Source: Oscarella lobularis (taxonomy: Eukaryota; Porifera; Homoscleromorpha; Homosclerophorida; Oscarellidae). Taken from it: a stretch of 64,000 nt of DNA. The translations under genes were made by a program, and so were the position numbers. A model generated the notes under the pieces. The model saw nothing but the letters and a program-made list of their open reading frames with translations, was not told the origin of the DNA and did no database searches. Shown one piece after another: positions 1 through 10,769 of this stretch (positions are counted from its first letter, which is position 1; the number at the start of each line of letters is the position of its first letter). The stretch lies in NCBI RefSeq assembly GCF_947507565.1, contig NC_089175.1:5445733-5509732 (forward strand). Direction: 5' to 3'.

Positions 1-174
1 TCGGAGCTGGAGCGGTTCACCAAAACTTCGATAAAAGCCGACCAATCGTTTCCTAGAGCGACTTTCGAGGAGGCAATTTTTGATAAAATGTTTTCGTTTT
101 ACCGATATCGATTCCGTGTATTTCGCTCGCTTTTTCGAGCTATTGAAATCAACGTCACGAGAGAATTTCCTTAG
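1..174 (+). CDS. 3' end of an unrecognised gene, cut by the window edge
   Basis: An open frame runs from base 1 to a TAG at 172-174 (about 57 codons). It is rich in Phe, Arg and Glu and I do not recognise it. The same segment recurs at 10401-10769, where a 4-base difference removes this stop and the frame runs on to about 122 codons. The two copies agree in frame and mostly in residues up to the stop. Either this is the genuine last exon of a gene lying to the left, or both are decayed fragments carried along with the receptor duplication. Coding status is uncertain. Confidence 0.3.
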   Translation, partial: SELERFTKTSIKADQSFPRATFEEAIFDKMFSFYRYRFRVFRSLFRAIEINVTREFP

Positions 175-1144
175 GAAAGCGTTTTGCCTGGAGTATGACG
201 GATGCTTGCTTTTCTCCGGCCTCCTGGCAATTCCACTTGCGAAAGGCGTCCGCTTTGAGGAGATTCTTGGCGCAGTGGGTCTACGGAAGGTTGCATCTTC
301 TCCCGGGGACTCTGCCGCTGTTCTATAAATCGATTTTACAGGATCTTCACTGCTGAAAGACACGACGTCGCTGATTGGAAGGTCGGGCATGACTGAACGC
401 GAAAATTCGGCGAAAATAAGCGCCGCTGAAGTCTTCCGCTAGCGCGCTAAGATTTGCCACGTGCTCACGTGCTACGATCTATGCGCTCTTCGCTCTGGTG
501 CTTCGAGGAGCGCCGGAAATTCACGCTTGTAGCAGCAGTTTTGAAGATGGTTCATTAGTCACGTGGTTACCTCCAGCGGCCCACGACGCTCTTACGAAAA
601 AAGGCGTCCGCCTTTGAGAGACGCCGCGAGTCCGAGAAAGAAGAGAACGAGACGTGTATACTCGGGGGGTCATTTCTCGGGAAGCCCGTCGTCAATGCCC
701 TATTTTAGACAAGGACAACGTTGTACGATGAACCGGAAGTCGTTGGGCGGGAAACGTGCCTAATGAATTGTATACAGTACGAAAATTGTCAAAATTGGAT
801 CTCTTCCAGGCGCGCGTCGCCAGGCGGTCTACGACGTGAGGAACTGTATTCATAGTACGGCAGCACATTGAAAACAAAATCTTGGTGAATCAACTTACGT
901 GGATGACAGGAACTCCGGCTCACTTAGCAGGGCCCTATAGTCCCGCCCGTCTTCCCTGCCAGAATCCTACAAAGTAGTGGATCCCGCTCTCGCCAGATTT
1001 CACCTCGCTCTCTCGCGGACGTACGTGTCTCTCGTCGCGCGCGCGCCCGCGTCTCGTCGTCCAAAGCGCTTTCTATACAACTGTTGGAAGAAATCCCCTT
1101 CTCGCCCGTACGTCCAAGCATTCGATCGTTAAAAGAACGCAAAG
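175..1144. other. 5' flank of LDL-receptor-like copy 1 (duplicated segment)
   Basis: No convincing gene is seen here. The segment is closely repeated at 10570-11583 (before copy 3), and its right part recurs more weakly at 20356-21052 (before copy 4) and 4815-5506 (before copy 2). It probably holds the promoter and 5' leader. Short open frames on both strands are not kept between copies and are treated as chance. Confidence 0.6.
556..567. promoter_or_regulatory. Conserved CACGTG E-box in receptor 5' flank
   Basis: A CACGTG palindrome at 560-565 lies in the context ATTAGTCACGTGGT. The same context occurs at 10984-10989 and 20361-20366, upstream of copies 3 and 4, about 585-690 bases before each start codon. 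CACGTG is the core site of USF, MITF and TFEB type bHLH factors. Shared descent alone could explain the conservation, so a regulatory role is inference. Confidence 0.35.
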
Positions 1145-4100
1145 ATGGGCATACGAAGTCCCGCCGTACTCGTTGTAGCGGCCCTATGTATCAGCCTAAG
1201 GCTCGGTAAGCCGTAAAGCGCGCGATCGAGTCGCGTGAGTCGCGTGCCTCGAGAAGAACCCTCTTGTTCGCTTCTTCGGCATTTTCTGCGCTAAAATAGT
1301 TCCTGCCCGTCCGTTCCTTGGCGCACTGCCAGGACTAATTTGATATACTTTCGGCCGTCGCCGCGTCTTCGCGCCTGTTCGCTGTTCTAATTTTGAAAAA
1401 ACTCTCTTCTTAGCGGATATATGTACGGAGCGCGCCGACGTGCTCTTTTCGTGCAAGTCGGGCGCGTTCAATTGCGTCTCGCGATCGTTCGTCTGCGACG
1501 GCGAAAACGATTGCGATAAGGGCGAAGACGAACACAACTGCGGAGTCGGTGAGACGAAAAGCGTTCAATTCGATTAGGCTAGGCGACCACGTGTCAACTA
1601 CCACGTGAGGGGCTCCATTCAAAAAAGACGTTTACTGAGTAAAATCGGGGAGATAGACACGCATTCATGATTTGTTTTGGGTCACCCCTGAGCGCGGTAT
1701 AGCCTAGTCTAGTCTAGCGTCCCCTGAGGGGCCTCCCTCCTAAGAATTCCTTTCATTCGCGTAGATTGTGAAAGTAACGGCTTGTTCCGTTGCGCCATCG
1801 GGCACCCGTGCATCCCAGGCTCGTGGAAATGCGACGGCGACAACGACTGCGTCGACGGATCCGATGAAACGACGACGCTATGCGGAACAAGTCAGCGAAA
1901 ATAGAAACAAATCGATTTATCCTATTGACTGTTTCTAATAATAGAGTGCGACGGAGCCCGTGAATTCTACTGCGGTTCCGGCGAGTGCATAGGGGCGTCT
2001 TCCCTGTGCGATGGCAATCGCGACTGTTTTGATAACTCGGACGAGACTCCACCAAACTGCTGTAAAATACATGTGGAATTTAATTAATCACCACTAATTA
2101 TTTATCTTTGTTTTTTAATTAGATGTGACTCCGGAGCCCCCCTGCAATTCGACTTTTGAATTCGACTGCAATGAAGAGGTGTCTCGATGCATTCCCCTCC
2201 AATGGAAGTGCGACGGCGAAGATGACTGCGATAACGGTATTGACGAAAATGGCTGCTCAAACCTGCGACCACCACAACATCAGCAACGTAATAAATAAAT
2301 AAATAAATAAATAAATGAATAAATGAATATTATTTTTTTGTTATCTCTTGTGCAATTAAAAATTGATAAATGTTTCAGGTGAATCGACCAATACTCCTTC
2401 GTTCTTGGTTGCTTCCTGCGAGGGCATGTTCAAGTGTGGCTCGGGCGAGTGTCTCTCATTCAAGCGCGTGTGCGACAACAAGACGCACTGTAGCGACGGA
2501 TCGGACGAGAAGAATTGCTGTGAATTTCCCATCTAGAGACCAAGTAACGCGTTCTGACTTTCTCTTTTCTAGTCATCGACGAGTGCGCAAATGGGACAGC
2601 ATCGTGCCGGGGATCTCAAATGTGCGTCGATTTGCCGACCGGATACGACTGCACGTGTCCGAAAGGATTTCAAATAACCGCCACCGGATGCGAAGGCAAG
2701 GACATTCCAGACTCTTTAATTTTTAAACGTCCTCTCTCTATCTAGATATTAATGAATGTGCTTCATTCGGATATTGCCAGCAGCACTGCTCCAACTCTGT
2801 GGGAAGTTTCAAGTGTTCGTGTGACTCAGGATATATACTGAGACCTGACCAACGTTCCTGCAAATCCGAGAGTAAGTACTAGAACCGAGATAGGGAGAAT
2901 AGAATTGACTGTGGGCTGTCTAGGCGGAGAAGCGTACTTGCTCTACACTCACGGGCACGATATTCACAGGATGAACTTGGCGTCGCTGCAGTACGAAACA
3001 GTCTATCACTCGACTAAGGTTTTAGTCTCGTACGTCGGAGTAGCATTCCACTACCAAAGCAGCATGGTACAGTAAAAGAAAACGTTTGATATTGAATAGT
3101 ACAATATATTCGTTTAGGTATATTTTTGCGACTATCAATCTGACTCCATTTACGGCGTACCGCTTTCCGGCGGCGACGCCATCGAGCTCTACACCGACGT
3201 CGGTGCGCCGGAGGGTCTCGCCGTCGACTGGCTCAACAATCGTCTCTACTGGACTGAATCCGATCGAGGACGTGTCGTCATGGGATCGCTTGACGGAGAC
3301 GAGCGCTCGCGACGCGTGATCGTGAGCATGGGAGATAAGATTCGCGGCATTGCCGTCGATCCGCGACGCGGCGTCATGTTTTGGACGGATTGGGGGAAGT
3401 GGCCGCTCGTGGCGCGCGCCAATATGGACGGAAGCGGCGTGCGCGTGCTGATCAACGACACGGACGTGGTCAAGTGGCCGAACGGACTCACGATCGATTT
3501 ATACGGCGAATACGTCTTCTGGTGCGACGGATGGTACGAGAAGATCGTCGTGATGGACTACGAAGGAAAGAAAATGTAAGCATAGTACACCCCTTATATA
3601 GAGACTCAGAGACATCATCTTATAATCATTTATCTGTTATTAGGAAAACTCTTATTCAAGGTGGCATAGGCAATATCTTCGGACTCGCTCTCTACGACGA
3701 CAAGCTCATATTCTCAGAGTGGCGCCAAGGCAAAGTCTTCGTCTCCGGCATGCTCGACGGCAGTCACAAGTACACCGTCGCCTCGTCGGCGGTCAGCGAC
3801 GTGAGCGGCATCGCGATGTATCAGGAACAGCAGCAGCCGCTCCACGATAATCCGTGTCAACGATCAATGTGCTCGCACTATTGCGTACCTAGTGCCGGCA
3901 ACGAGACGGGCTTTGTTTGCATGTTCTATTCGGGTATGGGGTTGCTCAACGACAACGCGACGAGTGGACATCCGTGTGATAATCAGTATTGCAATTGGAA
4001 TGGTGACTGTTTGAGGAGCATGGACTCGGAAGATCAAGTCTGCTTGTAAGTGTATACGTATATATAATCGTTTGTTTATATATTTAGTATTTTTATTAAT

Positions 4101-4583
4101 TTAGGTGCAATGAGGGCTTTTATGGGTCTCGGTGCGATCGGTTGACGCCTACTAGTGCGCCGGTTCGGGGTCCTACTCGCTTCGTTACTTCGTCATCTTT
4201 CAATCGATTACCTGTTATTCTTGGAACTGTCTTTGGCTTTCTGTTCTTCATTGCCACGGTAGCTGTCTTTCTCCTTTTCCTACAACGCAAAGCGTAAGTT
4301 TTGACGTTGGTGCTGCTAACGTGTTTTAAAGAGGTTTGCGTGTAGTGCCAAAGAGGAAGGGAATTTCGATAATCCCGTCTCTGATGTGACCAGGGACGAT
4401 GTGACCGTCAGAGCAAAGGACGACTGCAGCACATCTCCCAACTGCCACACTCAGGTACAATGCATATGGATAAATAATAATAATGATACGCATACACAAA
4501 TGCAAACGCGGGGACTTATTTATATAGAGTTTAAAATATTTATTGTGTAGATGAACGGTGACGCAACGGTGACGAGCGTTTGA
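1145..4583 (+). CDS. LDL-receptor-like protein, copy 1 (5 LDLa modules, altered NPxY)
   Basis: Fourteen exons splice to about 775 residues. Exon 1 (1145-1205) encodes a hydrophobic signal peptide. One-module exons encode LDLa domains at 1414-1548, 1765-1890, 1945-2061, 2123-2287 and 2379-2519, each with the CDGxxDCxDxSDE type acidic calcium motif. EGF exons are 2573-2695 and 2746-2871 (second of calcium-binding type). The propeller spans 2924-3066, 3118-3575 and part of 3644-4045, with YWTE, FWTD and FWCD repeat cores. EGF, stalk and membrane helix follow (4105-4293), then the tail (4346-4454, 4551-4583). This order matches the LDLR/VLDLR family of endocytic lipoprotein receptors. The two LDLa exons found between the fourth and last modules in copies 2 and 4 are absent. 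The intron at 2696 starts with GC. The third EGF lacks its last two cysteines, and the tail has FDNPVS where the family has FDNPVY. It ends TSV. Confidence 0.88.
2288..2322 (+). repeat. AAAT tetranucleotide repeat in the intron after LDLa4
   Basis: The intron opens with tandem AAAT units. The equivalent intron of copy 2 (6608-6650) also carries AAAT, copy 3 (13311-13405) carries a much longer TTAA tract, and copy 4 (22432-22468) has AAAT followed by AT units. Confidence 0.7.
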
Positions 4584-4741
4584 TAACGCGTCTCGTCCGG
4601 ATGGTGTTTATATTTTTGGAGGTTAGGACAGAGAGAGAGACCACATGGAATCTCTTCTCTTTTTTGTCGAAATACACCTTGTGTCTAAAAAACAAATCAT
4701 ACTTCCCCTAATTGAAAATCTTATCCTGCTATTTCCTGCTG

Positions 4742-4743
<2 letters not shown>

Positions 4744-4810
<67 letters not shown>
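4744..4810 (+). repeat. ATT microsatellite between copies 1 and 2
   Basis: About 22 uninterrupted ATT units lie between the 3' flank of copy 1 and the 5' flank of copy 2. Similarity to the 5' flank of copy 1 resumes right after it, so it may mark a duplication junction. Confidence 0.9.
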
Positions 4811-5175
4811 TCTAAGCGAACGAGACGTTATGTTCTGGTCATTTCTCGGGAGTCCTGTTGTCAATGCTTTTTGTAGAGAGGGGGAGGAGGGAGAGAGAGT
4901 CCACTTAGAGGATCCCACCACGTGCAAATGCATTTATAACCGGAAGTCGTGCGACTGTTCCAGCCGCTCGTGGTCAGGTGGTACAACCATGGTACAACGT
5001 AAGGAAATATTCAACTGTATTCTTTACTTAACAGCACATCAAAACCCAAATGGATCAAAACCTTGGTGAATCAACGTGGTGTCAGGAACTCGGGGCCCAG
5101 GGCCCTTGCCTGTGGGCGCCCCGCCAGTCAGATAAATTGTCTGATCTCAGAACGCTTTGCCACACGGAAGATCCG

Positions 5176-5391
5176 CTTTCCATGTGGCGGTAGAGTGATG
5201 ATATCAGTAACCACAGACATGCGTAATATATATTGTACGGTTGACAATATACATGTATACTTGAGTTGACAATATATATTGTACAGTTGACAATATATAC
5301 TTGAGTTGACAATATATATTGTACAGTTGACAATATATACTTGAGTTGACAATATACAGTATCACTTTTGTCACCATTTGGCCTTCCATAG
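5176..5391. mobile_element. Small insertion with 6-bp target duplication and internal tandem repeat
   Basis: In copy 3 the upstream sequence reads continuously as CACGGAAAATCCGGGCATG (about 11778-11796). In copy 2 it is interrupted: GATCCG occurs at 5170-5175 and again at 5392-5397, with 216 extra bases between them. Direct flanking repeats around extra DNA, with the empty site visible in a paralog, fit a short non-autonomous element. The ends show only a weak inverted match. The core is a tandem array of TTGACAATATA units. No coding capacity is seen. Confidence 0.55.
5227..5358 (+). repeat. 40-bp tandem repeat built on TTGACAATATA
   Basis: About three copies of a 40-base unit are present. 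Each unit contains TTGACAATATATATTGTACAG and TTGACAATATATACTTGAG halves, and the palindrome ACAATATATATTGT lies inside the unit. The array sits 150-280 bases upstream of the copy 2 start codon, inside the small insertion. Confidence 0.85.
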
Positions 5392-5506
5392 GATCCGGGC
5401 ATGTTTGGCCGAAAATCTACAAAGTATAGCGTTTACGAACTCGCTTCTCATTGGAAGAAATCATCTCCTCGCCCGTCCAAGCTTTCGATTGTTATTTAAC
5501 GCGAAG

Positions 5507-6611
5507 ATGAGCATACGACGTCCCGCCGTACTCGCCGTAGCGGCCCTATGTATCGGCCTCGGCCTAGGTAAGCGTGAGTCGCACGTGTGATAGGGACCGG
5601 GACCTGCTGCGAAGCGATCTCTTCTTACTACGGCTACTGTACGAGTCCGTGTGTTTTTTTCTTATTCGCTTCCTATCCGTGCCTTGGCATACTGTTTCAT
5701 CAACGTGCTGTCGTCGCCACGACGTCCTGTCGTCGCCGCGACGTCATCTAGTAAACTCTCTCTTCTTAGCGGATATATGTACGGAGCACGCCGACGTGCT
5801 CTTTTCGTGCAAGTCGGGCGCGATCAATTGCGTGTCGCGATCGTTCGTCTGCGACGGCGAAAACGATTGCGATAATGGCGAAGACGAATACCACTGCGGA
5901 GTCGGTGAGACGCCATCCTGAGTGAAATGGGGAGGAAAAGACTTTTTACTGGGGAGATAGACGCATTCTCGCGCTGGAATGCGGACGTAATTTGTTTGGG
6001 ATCACCCCGGAGCGCGGTAGCCTAAAGTAGCGTCCCCTGTGGCCCCGGTCAAGGCTCTTCCTCAGAATTCCTTTCGTATGCGCAGATTGTGAAAGTAACG
6101 GTCTGTTTCGTTGCGCCATCGGGCACCCGTGCATCCCAGGCTCGTGGAAATGCGACGGCGACAACGACTGCGTCGACGGATCCGACGAAACGACCGCACT
6201 ATGCGGAAGAAGTCAGTGAAAGAAAAACAAATCGATTTATCCTATTGACTGTTTCTAATAAATAGAGTGCGACGGAGCTAATAAATTCCACTGTGGTTCC
6301 GGCGAGTGCATAGCGGCGTTTTCCGTGTGCGATGGCAATCGCGACTGTTTGGATAACTCGGACGAGAATTCATCGAACTGCCGTAGAAACATATGTGAAA
6401 TTTAATCATTAATTATTTTATTTTCGTTTTTTAATTAATTAGATGCGACTCCTGAGCCTCCCTGCAATTCGACTTTTCAATTCGACTGCAAAGAGGAGAC
6501 GTCGCGATGCATTTCCCTCATATGGAAATGCGACGGCGAAGACGACTGCGATAACGGCATCGACGAGAATGCCTGCTCCAGCCCGCAACCAGCACCATCT
6601 CAGCAACGTAA

Positions 6612-6646
<35 letters not shown>

Positions 6647-9441
6647 ATTTATGTTTTTTGTATAGCTTTGCCTGTTTCTCTTGGTCCGACTGTTTCAGCT
6701 ATACTCCAGTGCAGCGATCGCGAGTACAAGTGTCTCGACGGCGAGCGTTGCATTCCCTATCCGCATCGATGCGACTCGTACGTTGACTGCAAGGACGGCT
6801 CGGATGAGAACCAAGAGACGTGCAAAAGTAACGCTGCGGAGAATTTATAATTTATAATTTTTCTGACGTCACGACGCGCAGCTGCACCAAGATGTCCGCC
6901 CAGACTTCAGTTCTCCTGCGTGACGACGCCGCAATGCATACCATGGTCGAAGCACTGCGACGGTGTCGATGATTGCCAGGACAACTCGGATGAATACGGA
7001 TGTAAGTGCGTATCTGTTTAAATGTGTCATTGAAAAATCAATAATTTTTTAGGTGAATTGACTAACGCTCCTTCGTTTCTGGTTGCCTCCTGCGAGGGCA
7101 TGTTCAAGTGCGGCTCGGGCGAGTGTCTCTCGTACAAGCGCGTGTGCGACAACAAGATGCACTGCGGCGACGGATCGGATGAGACGAATTGCTGTGAGTT
7201 TCCCATGCAGAGATCAATGACGCGTTCTGACTTTTTCTTTGGCGTGTTCTAGTCATTGACGAGTGCGCAAATGGGACAGCATCGTGCCGGGGATCTCAAA
7301 CGTGCGTCGATTTGCCGACCGGGTACGACTGCACGTGTCCGAAAGGATTTCAAATAACCGCCACCGGATGCGAAGGTAAGGACATCTCAGACTTGCACGT
7401 ATTTAGACTGAAACTTACTCTCTAGATATTGACGAATGTGCTTCATTTGGATATTGCCAGCAGAACTGCTCCAACTCGCTTGGAAGTTTCATCTGTTCAT
7501 GTGATTCAGGATATATATTGCGACCCGACCAGCGTTCCTGCAAATCCGAGAGTAAGTTAATTAAATGAGGTATAGTGAGAACAGAATTGACTGGGACTTT
7601 CTAGGCGGAGAGGCGTACCTGCTGTACGCTCACGGGCACGAAATTCGCAGCATGGACTTGGCGTCGTTGCAGTATGAAAAAGTCTTTCACTCGTCCCAAG
7701 GCACGATCTCGTACATCGGCGTAACATTCCACTACCAAAGCGGCATGGTAAGAGAAAACAATCGATATATAATAATAGAATATATAAGTGATAGATACGT
7801 TTAGGTATATTTTTGTGACTTTCAGTCTCACTCCATCCACGGTGTCCCGCTTTCCGGCGGTAACGTCATCGAGCTCTACACCGACGTCGGTGCTCCGGAA
7901 GGTCTCGCCGTCGACTGGCTCAACAATCGTCTCTACTGGACCGAGTCCGATCGCGGCAACGTCGTCATGGGATCGCTCGACGGAAACAAAAGCTCGCGAC
8001 GCGTGATCGTGAGCATGGGAGACAAGATTCGCGGAATCGCCGTTGATCCGCGACGCGGCGTCATGTTTTGGACGGACTGGGGAAAGTGGCCGCTCGTGGC
8101 GCGCGCCAACATGGACGGAAGCGACGTGCGCGTGCTGATCAACGACACGGACGTCGCCAAGTGGCCGAACGGACTCACGATCGATTTATACGGCGAATAC
8201 GTCTTCTGGTGCGACGGATGGTACGAGAAGATCGTCGTGATGGACTACGAAGGAAAGAAAATGTAAGTATATGTATAGAGAGGTGCTCTTCTTGCATACA
8301 TTAATCTTTTTATTAGGAAAACTCTTATTCAAGGTGGTATAGGCAATATCTTCGGCCTCGCTCTCTACGACGACAAGCTTATATTTTCCGAGTGGCGCCA
8401 AGGCAAAGTCGTCATCTCCGGAATGCTCGACGGCAGTCACAAGTACACCGTCGCCTCGTCGGCGGTCAGCGACGTGCGCGGCATCGCGATGTATCAGGAA
8501 CAGCAGCAGCCGCTCCACGATAATCCGTGTCGACGATCGATGTGCTCGCACTATTGCGTGCCGAGTGCCGGCGCCGAGACGGGCTTCGTATGCATGTGCA
8601 ATTTAGGTGTACCATTGCTCAACGACAACGCGACGTGCGGACGCCCGGAAGTGCTGTGCGATAATCGATATTGTAATTTGAATGGCGACTGTTTGAAGAG
8701 AATGGCGTCGAAAGATCAAGTCTGCTTGTAAGCGTATATAAAATTCTTTGTTCAATTATCTATTATTTTATTATTCATTAGGTGCAGCAAAGGCTTTTAT
8801 GGACCTAAATGCGATTGGTTGACTCCAACTACTAATGAGTCGACTCCAACTACTAGTGAGTCGACTCCAACTAGTGACTCTATTCGGGATCCAATTCTTT
8901 CCGCCACTTCGTCTTCTGGATTGCTCAACGACGGTGCTACGAGCGGACACCCGGAAGTGCCTTGCGATAATCAATATTGTAATGGGAATGGAGACTGTTT
9001 GAGGAGAATGGACTCGGAAATTCAAGTCTGCGTGTAAGTGAACATAAAATTATTTGTTTATTTATTATTTTTATTTGCTTAGGTGCAACGAAGGGTTTCA
9101 TGGGTCTCGGTGCGATCCGTTGACGCCGATGCCAACTAGTGCGCCGGTTCGAGGTCCAACTCGTTCCGCCACTTCGTCGTCTTCCAATAAATTACCTGTC
9201 GTTCTTGGCACTGTCTTTGGTTTTCTATTCCTCGTTGCTATGGTAGCTGTCATTTTCTTTTTCCTACGACACAAAGGGTGAGTTTTGACGTTCGATGCTC
9301 CTGCTAACGTGTTCTACAGTTGCGTGTAGGGCTAAGAAGGAAGGGAATTTCGCGATTCCTGTCTATTATTCAAACAGGGACAACGTGACAGTCAGAGCCA
9401 AGGAGGACTACAGCAGCACATCTCTCAACAACCACACTTAA
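5507..9441 (+). CDS. LDL-receptor-like protein, copy 2 (7 LDLa, extra EGF, FAIPVY tail)
   Basis: Sixteen exons splice to about 948 residues. They are the signal exon 5507-5567; seven LDLa exons (5770-5904, 6086-6211, 6266-6382, 6443-6607, 6666-6827, 6882-7001, 7053-7193); EGF exons 7253-7375 and 7426-7551; propeller exons 7605-7747, 7805-8262 and 8317-8727; an extra EGF/stalk exon 8782-9033; EGF end, stalk and membrane helix 9083-9277; and tail 9330-9441. All phases agree. The extra exon looks like the start of the stalk exon (up to SATSSS) joined to the second half of exon 13 ([12 protein letters not shown] onward), and it adds one EGF module plus three seven-residue STPTTxE repeats. The tail reads FAIPVYYSN where copy 4 has FDNPVYDSN, so the NPxY clathrin-adaptor motif is broken. 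The protein stops at a TAA before the last exon used by copies 1 and 4. Confidence 0.88.
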
Positions 9442-9543
9442 TTACCATATAGATAAATAATGATAATAATAATAATAAGTAGCATTCACAAATGGGAACA
9501 GGGGGTCTCATTTAAATGAATTTTTAAAATATTATGTATGTAG

Positions 9544-9577
9544 AGGAACGGTGGTGGCGGCGACAAGCGTTTTATGA
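9544..9577 (+). pseudogene. Vestigial last exon of LDL-receptor-like copy 2
   Basis: After an intron-like stretch ending in TAG, AGGAACGGTGG and following bases align with the last exon of copies 1 and 4, which starts ATGAACGGTG and encodes the end TSV. Here the frame is altered, and an earlier stop at 9439-9441 means it is not translated. The matching relic of copy 3 is at 16337-16371. Confidence 0.6.
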
Positions 9578-9757
9578 CGCGTCTTGTCTGGATATTTAAT
9601 ATTTAGAAGGTTTGGACAGAGAGACCACATGGGAATCTCTTCTTTTTTTTCTTGCAATACCGGTACACATTGTTTTAAAAAAAAACGAATGATTCTTCCT
9701 CTGGTTGAAATCTAATTATTACAGACTTATCGTGCTATTCCCTGCTTTACAGTATTT

Positions 9758-9853
9758 ATGATCAAAAAAGTTCGTCGTGCGCGACTGTCACGCGAAAGCG
9801 ATCACGGCGATGGCGTACGACGCGAATACGTCACCGAATCAGAAGGTTCATAT
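9758..9853 (+). pseudogene. Relic of WD40-gene exon 1 (first copy)
   Basis: The sequence from ATGATCAAAAAAG to GAATCAGAAGGTTC closely matches the first exon of the WD40 gene at 25470-25566. A one-base insertion and a deletion of about nine bases break the frame. No other WD40 exons follow. Its place after receptor copy 2 shows that the duplicated unit extended from the receptor gene into the neighbouring WD40 gene. Confidence 0.8.
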
Positions 9854-10400
9854 TGAAAATATATTTAATTTCGTCACTTTGCCTTTTAAAGGCAGAGCCC
9901 ACGGTGACGTACGTCATCTGAGGCATCATCTCTCAATTTGAAACCGCCAAACGAAAGCTATGTATTAATAAATTAATTCAAAAATAACAATACAACTACA
10001 CATGGCTTACTGAGTCCTTAGAAGAAGCCCCCTGGGGTCCTAAGAATCTCACAAACGAAAGCCCATATTTTACAGTCTAAATAAGCATTATTAGTATTGA
10101 TTTGAAGAGACAGGTTATCGTGCCTTGTTATAAGGCTGCGTGCATATGATTTTCACACGATCCCATTTCTCCTTTACCGTCGTCTTATTGAGATTATCCA
10201 TACCTATACAATTAAACTCATTGGGCAATAGTCAAAAGTCAAGAAGATTTTCTCATCTAACCGAACATGCGTACACGACTTGCATTAGCACCGTTCTTGC
10301 AATCAGACGGACTCATAAACGACGACGTGACCAAAAGAACCTTAATTAATTATAATTATTATACGTCATATATATATATTAATAATAATTAACCTTGTAA

Positions 10401-10769
10401 TCTGGGTCATCGGAGCTGGAGCGGTTCACCAAAACTTCGATAAAAGCCGACCAATCGTTTCCTAGAGCGACTTTGGAGGAGGCGATTTTTGATAAAATGT
10501 TTTCGTTTTACCGATATCGATTCCGTTTATTTCGCTCGCTTTTTCGAGCTATTGAAATCAGCGTCACGAGAGAGTTTCCTTACTTAAGAAAGCGTTTTGC
10601 CTGGAGTATGACGGATGCTTGCTTTTCTTCGGCCTCCTGGCAATTCCATTTGCGAAAGGCGTCCGCTTTGAGGAGATTCTTGGCGCAGTGGGCCTACGGA
10701 AGGTTACATTATCTCCCGGGGGCTCTGCCGCTGTTTTATGAATCGATTTTACAGGATCTTCACTGCTGA
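10401..10769 (+). pseudogene. Duplicate of the unrecognised gene end at 1-174
   Basis: Open from a TAA at 10398-10400 to a TGA at 10767-10769. The first part matches 1-171 in frame; the shared SELERF-type start lies at 10410. After that the frame continues where the left copy has a stop. No splice acceptor is obvious at its start. It is part of a long block (10409 to about 11690) copied from, or to, 1-1260. I do not recognise the product. Confidence 0.35.

Larger units (their letters stand above)
9442..10400. other. Intergenic region after copy 2
   Basis: It holds the probable 3' untranslated region with a vestigial last exon (9544-9577), a relic of the WD40 gene's first exon (9758-9853), and about 500 bases of AT-rich sequence in which I see no gene. 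Confidence 0.5.

Noticed and set aside
5227-5358. Regular repeats suggestive of a CRISPR array
   Set aside because: The units are contiguous AT-rich tandem repeats without unique spacers, and this is eukaryotic DNA.
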